A stretch of 64,000 nt of DNA from Vicia villosa (lineage: Eukaryota; Streptophyta; Magnoliopsida; Fabales; Fabaceae). The position numbers and the translations under genes are program-made. Under the pieces are notes generated by a model, which did no database searches, was not told the DNA's origin, and worked only from the letters and a program-made list of their open reading frames with translations. The DNA is taken from positions 119,267,987 to 119,331,986 of the forward strand of contig NC_081185.1 in the NCBI RefSeq assembly GCF_029867415.1, read 5' to 3'. Each line of letters starts with the position of its first letter. Positions within the stretch are counted from its first letter, which is position 1. Shown here piece after piece: positions 41,137-53,676 of this stretch.

Positions 41137-44100
41137 TTATTGGTTCCTTGAACATTAGAGGGGGAGCAAATTTGCTCAAAAGGAGGAGAATTAATTCTTT
41201 GATCGAGAAAGGTAAGGCGGAGATATTTTTGATACAAGAAACCAAAATTACCAATATGAACGAGGTTATAGCTAGTAGTTTTTGGAGACATCCGGACATA
41301 GGATTTTCCTTTGCTAATTCGGTGGGAAAATCGGGCGGTTTGCTTACGTTATGGAAGAAAAGTAATATGGATGTTCTTTTAAGCTTTAAAGGGGAGGGTT
41401 ACTTGGGAATGAAAGTACTTTGGAAGGAGAACTTTTATTATGTTGTGAACGTGTATTCTTCGTGCGAGTTAAGTAAGAAGAAGGCTTTGTGGGAGAAATT
41501 AATTGGTTTGATGAGTTTGTATAGAGATGGGGAATGGATCCTTGGTGGAGACTTTAATGCTATTAAGAATGATAGAGAAAGAAAAGGGAGAGCGGTAGGG
41601 AGTAACAAAAAGGAGGCGGAGCTTTTTGCGGATTTCATTCTTAAGAGTTCCTTGATCGATACTCCTTGTAAAGGGAAGAAATTTTCGTGGTATAGCGGAG
41701 ATGGTAAGTCGATGAGTAGGATTGATCGTTTCTTATTATCCAATGCGGTTATTAATCGATGGGAGGTCATTGGCCAAATGATAGGGGAGAGAGACATTTC
41801 GGATCATTGTCCTATTTGGATAATGTCGGATAAAGTGGATTGGGGGCCGAAACCGTTCAAGTTCAACAATGAATGGTTTTCTTTTGATTCTTTTCTCCCT
41901 TTTGTTGAAAAGGAGTGGAAGCTTTTGAAGGTGGTAGGTAGAGGCGACTTCATTTTGAAAGAAAAGCTTAGGCTTTTAAAAGATAAACTCAAGAAGTGGA
42001 ACAAGGAAGTCTTTGGTAGAATCGACTTGGACATAGCGGAAGGTGTTGTGGGTATTAACCAAGCCGATGAGAGGTTAGTGGATTTCCCTAATGCCAATTC
42101 TTTGTTGTCTTTAGATGAGAATGTGGAGGTTAGAAAACGGGCGACAAGTTGTTTTTGGAGGAATTTGAGGATTAAAGAGAACATGCTTCTTCAAAAATCT
42201 AGTTTGAAGTGGATTAAGGAGGGAGATGCGAATAGTGGCTTTTTTCATAAGGTGATGAAGAAAAGTAGACGCTATAATCATTTAGGCCCGATTCGTACTC
42301 CGGGAGGTATGGTGGAGTCGGTGGAGGAGGTGCGGGAGGAGGTTTTCAAGCACTTCGGGAATAAGTTTATTGAGACGGAAGAGGTTAGACCGGTGTTAGA
42401 CGGTATTTCTTTCAATTCTTTAAGTTTGTTGGAGGCGAGGGAGATTGAGAAACCGTTTCTTGAAAGCGAGATTAAGGAGGCGGTGTGGGAGTGTGGTGAT
42501 TCTAAGAGTCCGGGGCCGGATGGGTATTCTTTCCTTTTCATCAAGAAGTGTTGGAGCTTTATTAAAGAATATTTCATCAATTTCTTTAATTATTTCTATC
42601 TTGGTAGACCCATTTCTAAGGTAATCACTTCCTCTTTTTTAACTTTAATTCCGAAGTCCAATAATCCTATTGAACTAGATGATTATAGGCCTATTTGCCT
42701 TGTTGGTTGTTTATACAAAGTGGTTGCAAAGCTTTTGGCGGGTAGATTAAAAGGTGTCCTTAATTCGATTATTTCTCTGTGCCAAAGTGCTTTTGTTCCC
42801 GGTAGGTTTATGTTGGATGGAGTGGTGGTGGCTAATGAGGTTGTGGACTATGCGAGGAAGGAAGGCAAAGAATGCATTTTATTTAAGGTGGACTTTGAGA
42901 AAGCTTATGACAAGGTTAGTTGGAGCTTTTTGAGATACATGCTTACAAAAATGAGGTTTGGCACGAAGTGGTTGAAATGGATGGAATTGTTAGTGTTCAA
43001 TAGTAATATGTCGGTGTTGGTTAATGGGTGTCCTACGAAGGAATTTGAGGTGAAGAGAGGTTTGAGACAAGGAGACCCTCTTTCTCCTTTCCTCTTCGTG
43101 ATAGTGGCGGAGGGTCTAGCGGGGCTTGTCAAAAAATCCATTGAAGTGGGGGAATTTCAAAGTTTTAGGATTAATGGCTCTTGTTCGGTGGATATGCTTC
43201 AATTCGCGGATGACACAGTGATAGTTGGTGAGAGTAATTGGAAACATGTGTGGGCTTTAAGAGCGGTGCTTCGGGCGTTTGAACTAGTGTCGGGGCTTGG
43301 AATTAACTACCACAAGAGTAAGTTAATTGGTATTAATTCTAATCATCATTTCTTGGAGGCGGTGTCCCATTTTTTTTCGTGCAAATTAGAAGATAGCAAT
43401 TTTTACTTTCTTGGGATTCCCATTGGGTTTAACCCAAGGAAGGAAGCTACGTGGAATCCTCTCTTCTTAAAGGTTAAGAAACGCTTGGAAGGGTGGACGA
43501 ACCGTTTTCTTAACTTGGCGGGTAGGATTACTCTTTTAAAGTCCGTGTTGAGTTCATTGGCTATTTTCACCTTATCCTTTTACAAGATGCCGAAAAAGGT
43601 GATAAAAAAGTTGTCTAGTATTCAAAGCAAATTTTTGTGGGGAGGTGTGGAGGAAAGAAGGAGTATCCATTGGGTCAAGTGGGAAGATGTTACTCTTCCA
43701 ATCCAAAAAGGGGGGTTAGGCGTAAAAAATTTGCATTTTTTCAATTTAGCTCTTCTTAACAAATGGAGATGGCGGATTATACAAGGGCAAGATTGTTTGT
43801 GGTTTAAAGTCTTGAATTCGCGGTATGGTGATATAGCCTCCAAATCTTTCGGGGGAGTGGGAGATAATAAAGTGAACGCTAAATGCTCGATTTGGTGGAA
43901 GGACGTGGTAAAAATCATTAATTCTTCTTCTCTTGACCCTTTTTTTGAATTTTGTAGGTTCTCCATTCATAATGGTTTTTCAACTCCTTTTTGGGAAGCT
44001 AGGTGGTTGTGTGATCTATCCTTGAAAGAGTTATTTCCGGATTTATATGAGATTTCTCGTTTGAAATTTGTATCCGTGGCGGCCATGGGAGGGTGGAGAG

Positions 44101-44522
44101 ATGGAGATTGGATATGGGGAGATTTTGGTGTAGCGGAGGGAGAGGCGGCCGGGAGCGGTTTGGAGGCGAGATTGGCGGATTTTAAAGGGAGGGTGGAGGA
44201 GTTTAGAGGTTGGAAGGAGGGAAAGGATTCCGTTTCTTGGAAGCATCCCGAAGATAAGTCCTTTTCGGTTGCATCTTGTTACAATTTCTATAACAACATT
44301 CGTATTTGTTATGGTCCTCCAAATAGGCATGATGGAGCTTTTGGGTTATTGTGGAAATTGGAAGTTCCTTTCAAAATCAAGGCTTTCGGTTGGAGATTAT
44401 TTCTCAATAGACTTCCGACAAAAGACTTGTTGAAGAATCGAGGTATTTCCTTTCCTTCGGAGGATTTAAAGTGCATGTTTTGTGGTGTTTGCTTGGAATC
44501 TAGTAATCATTTATTTTTTTGA
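41133..44522 (+). CDS. LINE ORF2: AP endonuclease - reverse transcriptase, 1129 aa as read, frameshifted near the end
   Basis: The frame is open upstream to 41103, but the first ATG is 41133, overlapping the ORF1 stop. Endonuclease, residues 1-230: SLNIRG (5-10, Asn7), QETK (Glu36), GGDFNA, ISDHCPIW. RT about 450-780: FKVDFEKAYDKVSW, GLRQGDPLSPFLF, and active site FADD at 691-694. A zf-RVT region (WKLEVPFKIKAFGWRL.., CMFCGVCLESSNH) lies near the end. At 44514-44520 a T run shifts the frame and gives a stop at 44520. One base on, DCWVVINIW continues the protein; a TGA near 44616 is a second break, and the terminal ATTWSIWLVRN segment follows to about 44864. The T-run shift could be a sequencing error; the TGA less likely. 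Confidence 0.92.
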   Translation: MIIGSLNIRGGANLLKRRRINSLIEKGKAEIFLIQETKITNMNEVIASSFWRHPDIGFSFANSVGKSGGLLTLWKKSNMDVLLSFKGEGYLGMKVLWKENFYYVVNVYSSCELSKKKALWEKLIGLMSLYRDGEWILGGDFNAIKNDRERKGRAVGSNKKEAELFADFILKSSLIDTPCKGKKFSWYSGDGKSMSRIDRFLLSNAVINRWEVIGQMIGERDISDHCPIWIMSDKVDWGPKPFKFNNEWFSFDSFLPFVEKEWKLLKVVGRGDFILKEKLRLLKDKLKKWNKEVFGRIDLDIAEGVVGINQADERLVDFPNANSLLSLDENVEVRKRATSCFWRNLRIKENMLLQKSSLKWIKEGDANSGFFHKVMKKSRRYNHLGPIRTPGGMVESVEEVREEVFKHFGNKFIETEEVRPVLDGISFNSLSLLEAREIEKPFLESEIKEAVWECGDSKSPGPDGYSFLFIKKCWSFIKEYFINFFNYFYLGRPISKVITSSFLTLIPKSNNPIELDDYRPICLVGCLYKVVAKLLAGRLKGVLNSIISLCQSAFVPGRFMLDGVVVANEVVDYARKEGKECILFKVDFEKAYDKVSWSFLRYMLTKMRFGTKWLKWMELLVFNSNMSVLVNGCPTKEFEVKRGLRQGDPLSPFLFVIVAEGLAGLVKKSIEVGEFQSFRINGSCSVDMLQFADDTVIVGESNWKHVWALRAVLRAFELVSGLGINYHKSKLIGINSNHHFLEAVSHFFSCKLEDSNFYFLGIPIGFNPRKEATWNPLFLKVKKRLEGWTNRFLNLAGRITLLKSVLSSLAIFTLSFYKMPKKVIKKLSSIQSKFLWGGVEERRSIHWVKWEDVTLPIQKGGLGVKNLHFFNLALLNKWRWRIIQGQDCLWFKVLNSRYGDIASKSFGGVGDNKVNAKCSIWWKDVVKIINSSSLDPFFEFCRFSIHNGFSTPFWEARWLCDLSLKELFPDLYEISRLKFVSVAAMGGWRDGDWIWGDFGVAEGEAAGSGLEARLADFKGRVEEFRGWKEGKDSVSWKHPEDKSFSVASCYNFYNNIRICYGPPNRHDGAFGLLWKLEVPFKIKAFGWRLFLNRLPTKDLLKNRGISFPSEDLKCMFCGVCLESSNHLFF

Positions 44523-44862
44523 TTGTTGGGTGGTGATAAATATTTGGAAAGAGGTAGCGTTTTGGGTTGGTAAAGGGGATACGATAGATGTTGAGTGTTT
44601 GTCGAATTTTATGGATTGACACTCCTATTTTCATAGCAAAAGAGTTAAAGTTAGGAAATTGGGGGTGGTATGGTTAGCTACCACTTGGAGTATATGGTTG
44701 GTTAGGAATGGGTTTTGTTTTCGGAAGGAAGCTTGGAATGTGAATAATACCGTTTGGAACATTAAGCATTTGGTTTGGAGGTGGTCTTTTTGCGGGAAAA
44801 TTACTCACCCCAATTACTCTTTCTACGATTTTTGTATGGAACCTTTGCACTTTATGTCGTAG
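44523..44862 (+). pseudogene. Out-of-frame C-terminal tail of LINE ORF2
   Basis: Continues the zf-RVT domain in the shifted frame: WKEVAFWVGKGDTIDVECLS, a TGA, then VRKLGVVWLATTWSIWLVRN and a Trp-rich end with FYDFCMEPLHFMS before TAG at about 44860. Normal plant L1 ORF2 proteins contain this as their last 100 or so residues. Confidence 0.8.
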
Positions 44863-44983
44863 TGGTAATTGGAATTGTAATTTCGCTTTTTGTCGGGTTT
44901 TCCCGCTTCTCTGTGTAATCAGGTTGGAGAACCCTTAGTTCTCCGTTTAATTAAATATCTTGCTTAAAAAAAAAAAAAAAAAA

Positions 44984-45000
44984 ACAAAATTGCACATGGA
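44984..45000 (+). repeat. Target-site duplication of the LINE, right copy
   Basis: ACAAAATTGCACATGGA directly after the poly(A) tail; the first A could belong to the tail, giving 16 bp. Confidence 0.95.
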
Positions 45001-46859
45001 TATTTTTTTTATTTGTAGAGAGAATATAATAACTAATAAAATTCGGTGACATCTAGAATGGACCATCAATTAAGTGGTACATTGGTGGACCACTTTTTTA
45101 AACCATCTGATTTTTTTAAATCAATTAAGTGGTACATTGTTGTTTTGGGAATTTTTTTTTTTTAAATAGTAATAGTTCAGTGAGTAAGACAGAAAGGAAG
45201 GCGTGGGTATTTATGGAAGAGACAAAAATAGTGTGCCACAATAAATATATAATTACATAGACTTAATTAATCTAACGGTGAATAAGAGTGGTACATCGGT
45301 GAGGATTCTAATTGAACCCTACGTAACTACATTCAATTTTTATCAATGGAGATAAAATTTGCGTTGTATAAGAGCATCTTTTAACATTCAATAAAATTTT
45401 CTATTAAATTATACTATCAAGTAATTTCAAAGAAGTAATAATATTTTGACACTATTAAATGCAGCCACTTGTCAGAAAAGTTCAGATATGGATTTGCATT
45501 GCATGATAAAGTCAACTAAACATTAAATATTTTCATCACATCAACATTGCATGATAAAAGACCATACACAAGTTGCTTTTTTTTAATTTCAAATACCAAA
45601 TATTCTAAAAGATTAAGGCATAAAAATTAAAATAATTTTCTACTAAAAAATATTGATTCAATTCAATTAATTAGTTTAATCTGTCATCATCAATTTTTTT
45701 TCTTTCGAGATAAAATTATGGATTCGATTCTCTTGAAATGAAAGCTAAGAAATTATTGATATTATAAAATTAGTTTTTTTTTTAAAGCCAAATATATTAA
45801 TAAACTGAAAAATTAGGGATACTCAAACCCTTACAAAAACACTCCAACCAAAAGAAAACGGAAAAATTGCTAACCAAATGAAACTTAACTAAGAAACCGC
45901 ACAAGATCTTTGACAAAGTTGTAAAAATTATATTTGGTATAAGAAATATTTCCGATGAAAGACTACTTCCAAACTAGAATCTTGATATCCCAGATTAAAT
46001 CCCGATGAAGGACCATTCCAAGCTAGAATCTTATTATAAAGTTAGTGATAGCTTAAATTATTTACAAAAAGAAAATTTATATCACTATCATGATTACATG
46101 GCAAACACATCTTAGAATTACAAAACACTTTTACAATAACAATACAACAAAAGTTGCTTTGCTGTTTGAAGCTGTAGTCTCACATGACTCATATAACAAA
46201 ATTCTCTATTGGATGTTGTGGAATTTTCCTATCTCGATCACAATATATTCTCTCTTGTTTTTGTGACTATCTCAAAATATACTCTGTTCATTTACCCAAT
46301 TTTGTAAACTAACAAAATTTAGAATGTGCAAATTGTTTATAAAAATAATGTGTCAATTTCATAATTTATAAATGGGTACCTATAAATAAAAATTTTGTAT
46401 TGAAAAAAACAATAAAATCATTAATTATAAATTTGCATTAAATTTAATATACAATTTAAAAGAAATTTTTACTATATTAATCTTTTAACTTGTGTCCCAA
46501 AGACACATGTTAACATTACCCTTTATAAATAATTAATCGTGAAAAACTAATTTATCGTTAGAGTTTCTTTGTAAGTTAAACGGAGTGGAATAGACAAATT
46601 AATTAGAATTGGACCAATTATAAAATTAGAATATGTAAGAATTTAAAATTTAAAAGGTTTGAATGAAATTTAACCGGAATCAATTTGGTAAATATATAAT
46701 TTAAAAAAGAGGGTTGATCGTAGCAAATAAAGTACAAAACGCACGTTGAAGATTTTGGCTCAACCATGAACTAGACAAACGTGTCCAACCTATTTTATCA
46801 TCCATAAAATCTAAAAGTAGAAAATGATTGTGTCCGCTTTTTAGTTACAAAATACATTT
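45001..46859. other. AT-rich spacer without a recognisable gene
   Basis: AAGTGGTACATTG occurs twice (45076, 45129) and GAGTGGTACATCGGTGAGG at 45288, hinting at an old dispersed repeat. No coding frame. A segment at 45780-46030 has a paired GATGAAGGAC/GATGAAAGAC motif of unknown meaning. Nothing further supported. Confidence 0.45.
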
Positions 46860-48110
46860 GTCGTGAGTATTTTAAATTTATATTTGACTTTTTTTTCTTT
46901 TTTCTTATATTATTTATTAGAGTATTGTGAATATTAGAATTTGCTTGAAGAGTGTGAGTGTATTGAAATTTCTGAGGTCGTTGAGAGTATGAAGGTCGTT
47001 GAGTGATTGAAAGTAATTTATGTGTAATAGCAATTTTTATACATTATTTTTTTTATTTTAGAATTTCCACGTTATATTTTCTTATTATTATTATGTTCAT
47101 TTATTTTTTAACAATTGATATTACAACTTTGAACTAGGGGTATAAAATTTTTAGTATGTTACTGGTTACAACTTTGTTTGATCTTCCATAATCATAACTC
47201 AATCTTTTCAAATGTAGTGAAGCTTAAAATTAAGAAATTTGATGGAAGAACCAATTTTTTCTTATGAACAATTCAAGTCAAAGATGTGTTGATACAATTA
47301 GGATTCATTGGGCGTGAAAGTAAACATTTCCAATATAAATAATACAAAGTGGGGTGAACTAGATTTGACAACTTAAAATACAATTCATGTATCTTTGGCT
47401 AAGAATGTCCTTGTGATTGTTCTTGATACATCGTCAACCAAAGAACTTTGAAAAAACTTGAAGGGATATATTAAGATAAGAGATCTCAAATCGATTGTTG
47501 TTGAAGGAGCAATTTCATAGCTTTACGCATTAATTAAAATATGAAAATATTGATCATCTAAGTATTCTTAATGATATTTTCTTTTAATTGAAAATTATTA
47601 GAGTCGATACTGATGATGAATATAAATCCTTGAGACTCACATGATCTCTTTCATTTTCTTATGAGCATATTAAACTTGTTTATATATATGATAAATAAAT
47701 TTTAAACTTTGAAAAAGATGTCAATAAAATCATTTATGAAGAAAAAAGATTGACGTCAAACTCGTTATTGCTAGATAGAAGCGGGCCTTATGTAGAGAAA
47801 AACAACAAAACACTTTTAAGATGTTTGAAATGTGGAATTCCTATGCATGTAAAATATAAGTGTCACGATGGAGCAACGGTAGAAAATGACTCACAGTCAA
47901 ATGCTAGCAATGTCTCGTCACAATAAGAAATAATGATGTTTTCTAAAAAATTAAAAGAGTGCCCAGATGACATTTTCGCTACTATGAGAAATGATGAGTC
48001 ATTGTTAGAAGATTAACACATGATTGTTGATTGACATTGATGCAAGATTTAATGTGAGAGTGTGTCGGTGGTTAAAAAACTTTCTTTCAACGTAAAAGTT
48101 ACACCATAAA
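46860..48110 (+). pseudogene. Ty1-copia LTR end and gag relic
   Basis: Around 46920-47135 lies probable LTR sequence with a repeated GGTCGTTGAG. TTGATATTACAAC at about 47116 looks like a decayed TGGTATCAGAGC primer-binding site. Downstream, broken frames read KLKIKKFDGRTNF (47226) and, near 47830, a zinc knuckle CLKCGIPMHVKYKC (CX2CX4HX4C), followed by a DDI..ATMRNDES segment. Many stops. No pol follows; the MITE/microsatellite block starts at 48209. Confidence 0.65.
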
Positions 48111-48205
48111 TTTCCAGTTTATTTTTCAAAATGTAAATATTTTTGAAGTGATTTAGTTTCAATAAATATATACCCTTCTAGTGGAGGAGTAAGATAGTTT
48201 TTTTT

Positions 48206-48564
<359 letters not shown>

Positions 48565-48640
<76 letters not shown>
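48565..48640. repeat. (TA)n tract between the two MITEs
   Basis: About 38 TA repeats. Confidence 0.97.
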
Positions 48641-49454
<814 letters not shown>

Positions 49455-49497
49455 AATCTCCACCTTGGACCTAACTCTACAACGTCAAGGGAACAAA

Positions 49498-52385
49498 CTA
49501 GCTTTCTTCATGCAGCTTTATCAACTGCATATAGTGGAAAAACTTGCAACTTGGCAAAGTCTTGGTGATCATATCAGCAGCATTGTGATATGTTGAAACC
49601 TTCAGCACTTGGACTTCTCCATGCTTGACTACTTCTCTGACGAAATGCAGCTTCACATCAATGTGCTTAGTTCGCTCATGATAGGTTGAGTTCTTCGACA
49701 GATGTATTTCACTTTGACTATCACATTTAACAGTGATACCCTTACCTTGAAGTTTCAGCTCCTTAGCAAAACCTTCAAGCCACAATGCTTCTTTCACAGC
49801 TTCAGTTAGGGCAATATACTCCGCTTCAGTGGTTGATAGAGAAACAACCTTCTGAAGTGTTGCTTTCCAACTAATTGTTGTGCCAAACATGGTGAAAACA
49901 TATCCAGAAATAGACTTTCTGGAATCCATACAACCTGCATAATCAGAGTCGACGTTTCCTTCGATTACTGCTTTACTATCTTCACCCAAGGCTCCACCAT
50001 AAATTAAGACCCTATTCAAAGACCCATTTATGTACCTTAAAATCCACTTCAATGCTTGCCAGTGAGCCTTTCCAGGATTCGCCATGTACCTACTTACAAG
50101 ACTTACTGCATATGCTATGTCGGGTCTAGTACAGACCATAGCATACATCAAAGAACCAACTATATTAGCATATGGAATTCTATTCATATAGGCTCTTTCA
50201 ACATCAGTACTGGGACACTAATCAATACTCAGCTTGAATTGAGAGTTTGTTGGAGTCACAACTGGCTTCGAATTCGACATACTAAACTTTTTGAGAATCT
50301 TTCGTAGATATGCCTCTTGAGATAAGCATAACTTCGACTTCTTTCTATCTCTTTGAATGTCAATTCCAAGAATCCTGGAAGCAGCTCACAGATCCTTCAT
50401 ATTGAACTCCTTATTGAGTTCATCCTTCATCCTTCACCCTCATCACATCTTCAACATTGTTGCTTGCTATGAGAATATCATCCACATAAAGCAACAAAAT
50501 AGCAAATGAATTACCAGGTCGAAATCTAAAGTAAACACAGTGGTCGAACTGACTTCTAATGAAACTTATGCGTGCCATGAACTTGTCGAATCTCCTATTC
50601 CACTGTCGAGGAGATTGTTTCAGCCCATATAAAGATCTCTTTAGCTTGCACACATAATCTTCCTTCCCCTTTTTGACATAACCTTTAGGTTGCCTCATCA
50701 GGATCGTTTTATCTAGATCACCATACAAGAACGCAGTCTTCACATCCATCTGTTCCAGTTCAAGGTCGAACTGTGCCACCATGGCAAGCAACATTCGAAT
50801 GGACCTATGCTTCACAATAGGAGAAAACACATCATTGAAGTCGACACCTTCTTTCTGAGTGAAACCCCTTGCAACTAACCTTGCCTTGTATCTTTTCAAC
50901 GTCACTCCTTCAATTCATTCCTTAACTTTGAAAATCCATTTACAGCTGACTAACCTTGCCCCAACAGGTTTCTTGGTCAGTTCCCAAGTGTGATTATCAT
51001 GAAGAGATTTCATCTCATCATCCATGTCCTTCATCCATTCAGTCTTATTTCGACTCCTCATAACTTCCTTATAATCTCTAGGTTCATCATCAAAAACCTC
51101 ACTGGCAGAGATTAATGCATAAGCTATAAGATCTGCATACCCAAGTCTCTGAGGTGGCTTGATGACTCTTCTCGACCTATCTCTCGACAATAGGTAGTCA
51201 TCGGCAGTTTCCTCAACTTCCCTAGCATCTTCTACTTCTTCTTCGACCTCAATAGGAATCTATACATGTTCCGGCTCTTCTGCACTTTGACCATCATCAT
51301 CATCAGTTTTCTTGAAAGCCGTCTCAACTTCATTGAAAACTACATCTCGATTGGTGATACACCTCTTGTGACCTGGCTCTCGGCACCATGGCCTATAAGC
51401 TTTGACTCCTTCAGGGTATCTCATGAACATTCATTTCAGAGCTCTAGGTTCGACCTTGTCTTGCCTAATATGAGCATAGGCTACGCAGCCAAATACTCTC
51501 AGTTTGTTGAGATCTGGTGGATGTCCCGACCAAACTTCTTCAGGTGTCTTCATATCTAACGCTGTCGAAGGACATCTGTTTATCAGATATGTTGCTGTCG
51601 AAACAGCCTCAGCCCAAAACACCTTCTTCAATCCGGCACTAGTCAACATGCATCTGACTCTCTCCAAAATAGTTCGATTAAACCTTTCAGCAAACCATTT
51701 TGTTGTGGAGTACCTGCAGTAGTTCTGTGCCTTGCAATACCAGAGCCCGCACAAAAGCTGTCGAACGCCTCATTGCAAAATTTAAGACCATTATCGGTTC
51801 TCAACCTCTTGACCTTCCTGCCAGTCTGATTTTCTACTAGGGTTTTCCAACTTTTGAAATTCTCAAAAGTTTCATCCTTAGTCTTCTGAATGAATACCTA
51901 TAACTTCCTGGAATAATCATCAACTATGGATAGAAAATACATTGCTCCTGAATGTGATAGACACCTTGTAGGCCCCCAAAGATCAGCATGGATGTAATCA
52001 AGGGATCCATGTGTTCTTTGTTTGCCTTTGTTGAACTTCACTCTGCAAGATTTTCCAAGTACACAGGGTTCACAAAACTTCAGCTTTTCGACTTTGTCTC
52101 CACCAAGAAGATTTTGTTTCCCTAATTCGACCAGACCCCTTTCACTGACATGGCCTAATCTCATGTGCCAGATTTCTGTCTTCGACAAAGATTTCGTGGA
52201 TGCAACATTTGTCGAACCACTTACAACTTTAGCCTCAAGGGTATACAAGCCTTGTTTCTTCACGCCTCTCAAGACTTCCTTCGACCCCTTCATGACTCTT
52301 AGGATACTTTTCTCTCCTTGGAAAACATATCCTTTCTTGTCGAATTCACCAAGAGAAAGTAGATATCGATGTTTGTCATAATTTA
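49498..52385 (-). pseudogene. Ty1-copia pol, 5'-truncated and broken
   Basis: Minus-strand order: GAG-pre-integrase (LLSLGEFDKKGYVFQGEKS, then HMRLGHVSERGL and CEPCVLGKSCRVKF, 52380-51898), integrase parts (51754-51431, with WFAERFNRTILERVRCML), linker (51190-50915, KWIFKVKE), RT (50905-50420: DVKTAFLYGDLDK, SLYGLKQSPRQW, YVDDILIAS), and RNase H (50187-49498: GSLMYAMVCTRPDIAYAVS, SKNSTYHERTKHIDVK). Breaks include a TAG at 50218-50220, a stop ahead of the RT and several shifts in integrase. Gag and 5' LTR are missing: the copy ends abruptly at about 52386 against a gypsy fragment of opposite orientation. Confidence 0.9.
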
Positions 52386-52387
52386 CT

Positions 52388-52823
52388 TGGTAGACCTTGG
52401 CAATTTGATAATGATATCACTTATCGGGTTAGGGATAACGTGATGATGTTTACATGGGGTACACATAAAATTGATATGGCTCTTGTTTTGCACTTTGATA
52501 ATAATCTAGGAGACAAAAAAGTTTAGTTTCTTGGTGATGACACAAAGTGAAAAGAAGGTTGACGAGGCTATAACAAAACTAAATTTATATTTCCAGTACT
52601 AACTAAAGAGGTGATGAGTACTGTAAAAGAGAAAACAACAATTCCAGAAGAATTGCTAGGGGTCCTAAAGGATTTCAAGGAGTTCATTGCACATAAGTTG
52701 TCAAACGGTTTGCCTCTTATGCGAGATAAACACAAGGAAGTTAAAGTTTTCAATATGGGAGAAGATGTGATGGCGTTTCTGCGTAAGAAGAGGATTCCAG
52801 TTGGTACTTACAGCAAACTGTAG
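52388..52823 (+). pseudogene. Ty3-gypsy pol relic with its RT-integrase core missing
   Basis: Plus-strand frames read LGRPWQFDNDITYRVRDNVM and FTWGTHKIDMALV (region before RT), then an ORF (52611-52823) with IPEELLGVLKDFKEFIAHKL and GLPLMRD, the usual lead-in to the RT. Immediately after, the frame continues with HKEVKVFNMGEDVMAFLRKK and PVGTYSKL, which belongs after the integrase core. The RT, RNase H and catalytic integrase (normally about 2.5-3 kb) are absent at the join near 52728. A shift and a stop lie upstream (about 52525-52610). An internal deletion explains it best. Confidence 0.75.
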
Positions 52824-53215
52824 TCAGATAAATCTCTTCATCAACAAGAGAACTCGTGGTCGAGTTCTTCAGAAGTGAATGAGACTGATGTATGAGGGTT
52901 GTCTGCGCGTATCGAAGGAGAAGTCGCGCGTTCGTTAGACAGGATTTACGCAAGTATGGCGTTCGATGTCAGAATGACTCATATTATACGTTTTTAGAAA
53001 GGAAATTTACCCAAAAGTCCAACGCACTGCTTTAATATGAACTATGGCTTTTTAAGCCATTTAAGTTCGTTTCAAGGTAAAAAAAACAACATTTTACTAT
53101 TTTTCTTTACAATTTTAACAATTTTTGTTTTATTTATTTAATTTTGTTTTGGATTAAAGGCTCCTATGACTCATTAGGGTTTCTTTGTTTTTTGTATTTA
53201 AAGACTAATCGTACC
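52824..53215 (+). repeat. Probable polypurine/LTR remnant of that gypsy element
   Basis: Follows the pol relic without a gene. Contains GTATTTAAAG (53195) as a possible TATA region and a T-rich part (53090-53160). The end is cut by the Tat LTR at 53216, so the far LTR edge is missing. Confidence 0.4.
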
Positions 53216-53661
53216 TGATCAGAAGAATCGTCAAAGCAGCGGAATCTGGCTTGGAGAGCAAGATGGGGGGGTACCTGCAAGGTTCTCCGATGCTTAAGTT
53301 AGTAGCTATCAGAGAATGAGGGTTGAGAGTGAAGAATAGAATACCTGACCCTCTAGTGAAAGAGGGTATTTATAGCCCCCAGCGCTGGGCCAAGGTTTCC
53401 TAATTGGGCCAAATCCAGTTGGAGGCCCACGTGCTAGGAAACTGCCAGAACGTCCTTGTGCTAGGGCTGAGTCAGCAGGTGACCCACGTTCTGGGTGAGC
53501 ATAGCGTAGGGTTCGGAGATGGTTGACCGAATCCTCCGCTGCGTGACGCGTGGTCTTCGCGCGTGGATAACTCTTGACGGTTATCCAGTAAATGGACCCA
53601 AATGACTTGGGCCTGCTCGGCTAGTGAGAAGAGCTGGGCCTGCTCGGCCCAGTCCAGAACA
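53216..53661 (-). repeat. 3' LTR of a Tat-lineage Ty3-gypsy element (about 446 bp)
   Basis: Plus-strand edges TGATCAGAAG..CCAGAACA give TG..CA. On the minus strand it starts TGTTCTGG right after a G-rich stretch CTTGGGGGGCTCC (polypurine tract, about 53662-53676). It has CTATAAATAC (53375-53366) followed by the hairpin ACCCTCT..AGAGGGT (53348-53367). GCTCGGC and GGGCC strings repeat inside. The 5' LTR lies beyond the window, so the edges rest on termini alone. Confidence 0.7.
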
Positions 53662-53676
53662 GGAGCCCCCCAAGTC

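Larger units (their letters stand above)
38710..44983 (+). mobile_element. Full-length L1-type LINE (about 6.27 kb)
   Basis: Bounded by a 17-bp perfect target-site duplication and ending in about 19 adenines (44966-44984). Order: 5' leader (38710-39066), ORF1 (39067-41136), ORF2 (41133-44522 plus a shifted tail to about 44864), a short 3' UTR and poly(A). Full length and a perfect target duplication imply recent insertion. ORF2 is broken near its end, so this copy is probably not autonomous as read. The leader contains a T-rich stretch (38725-38745). Confidence 0.95.
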
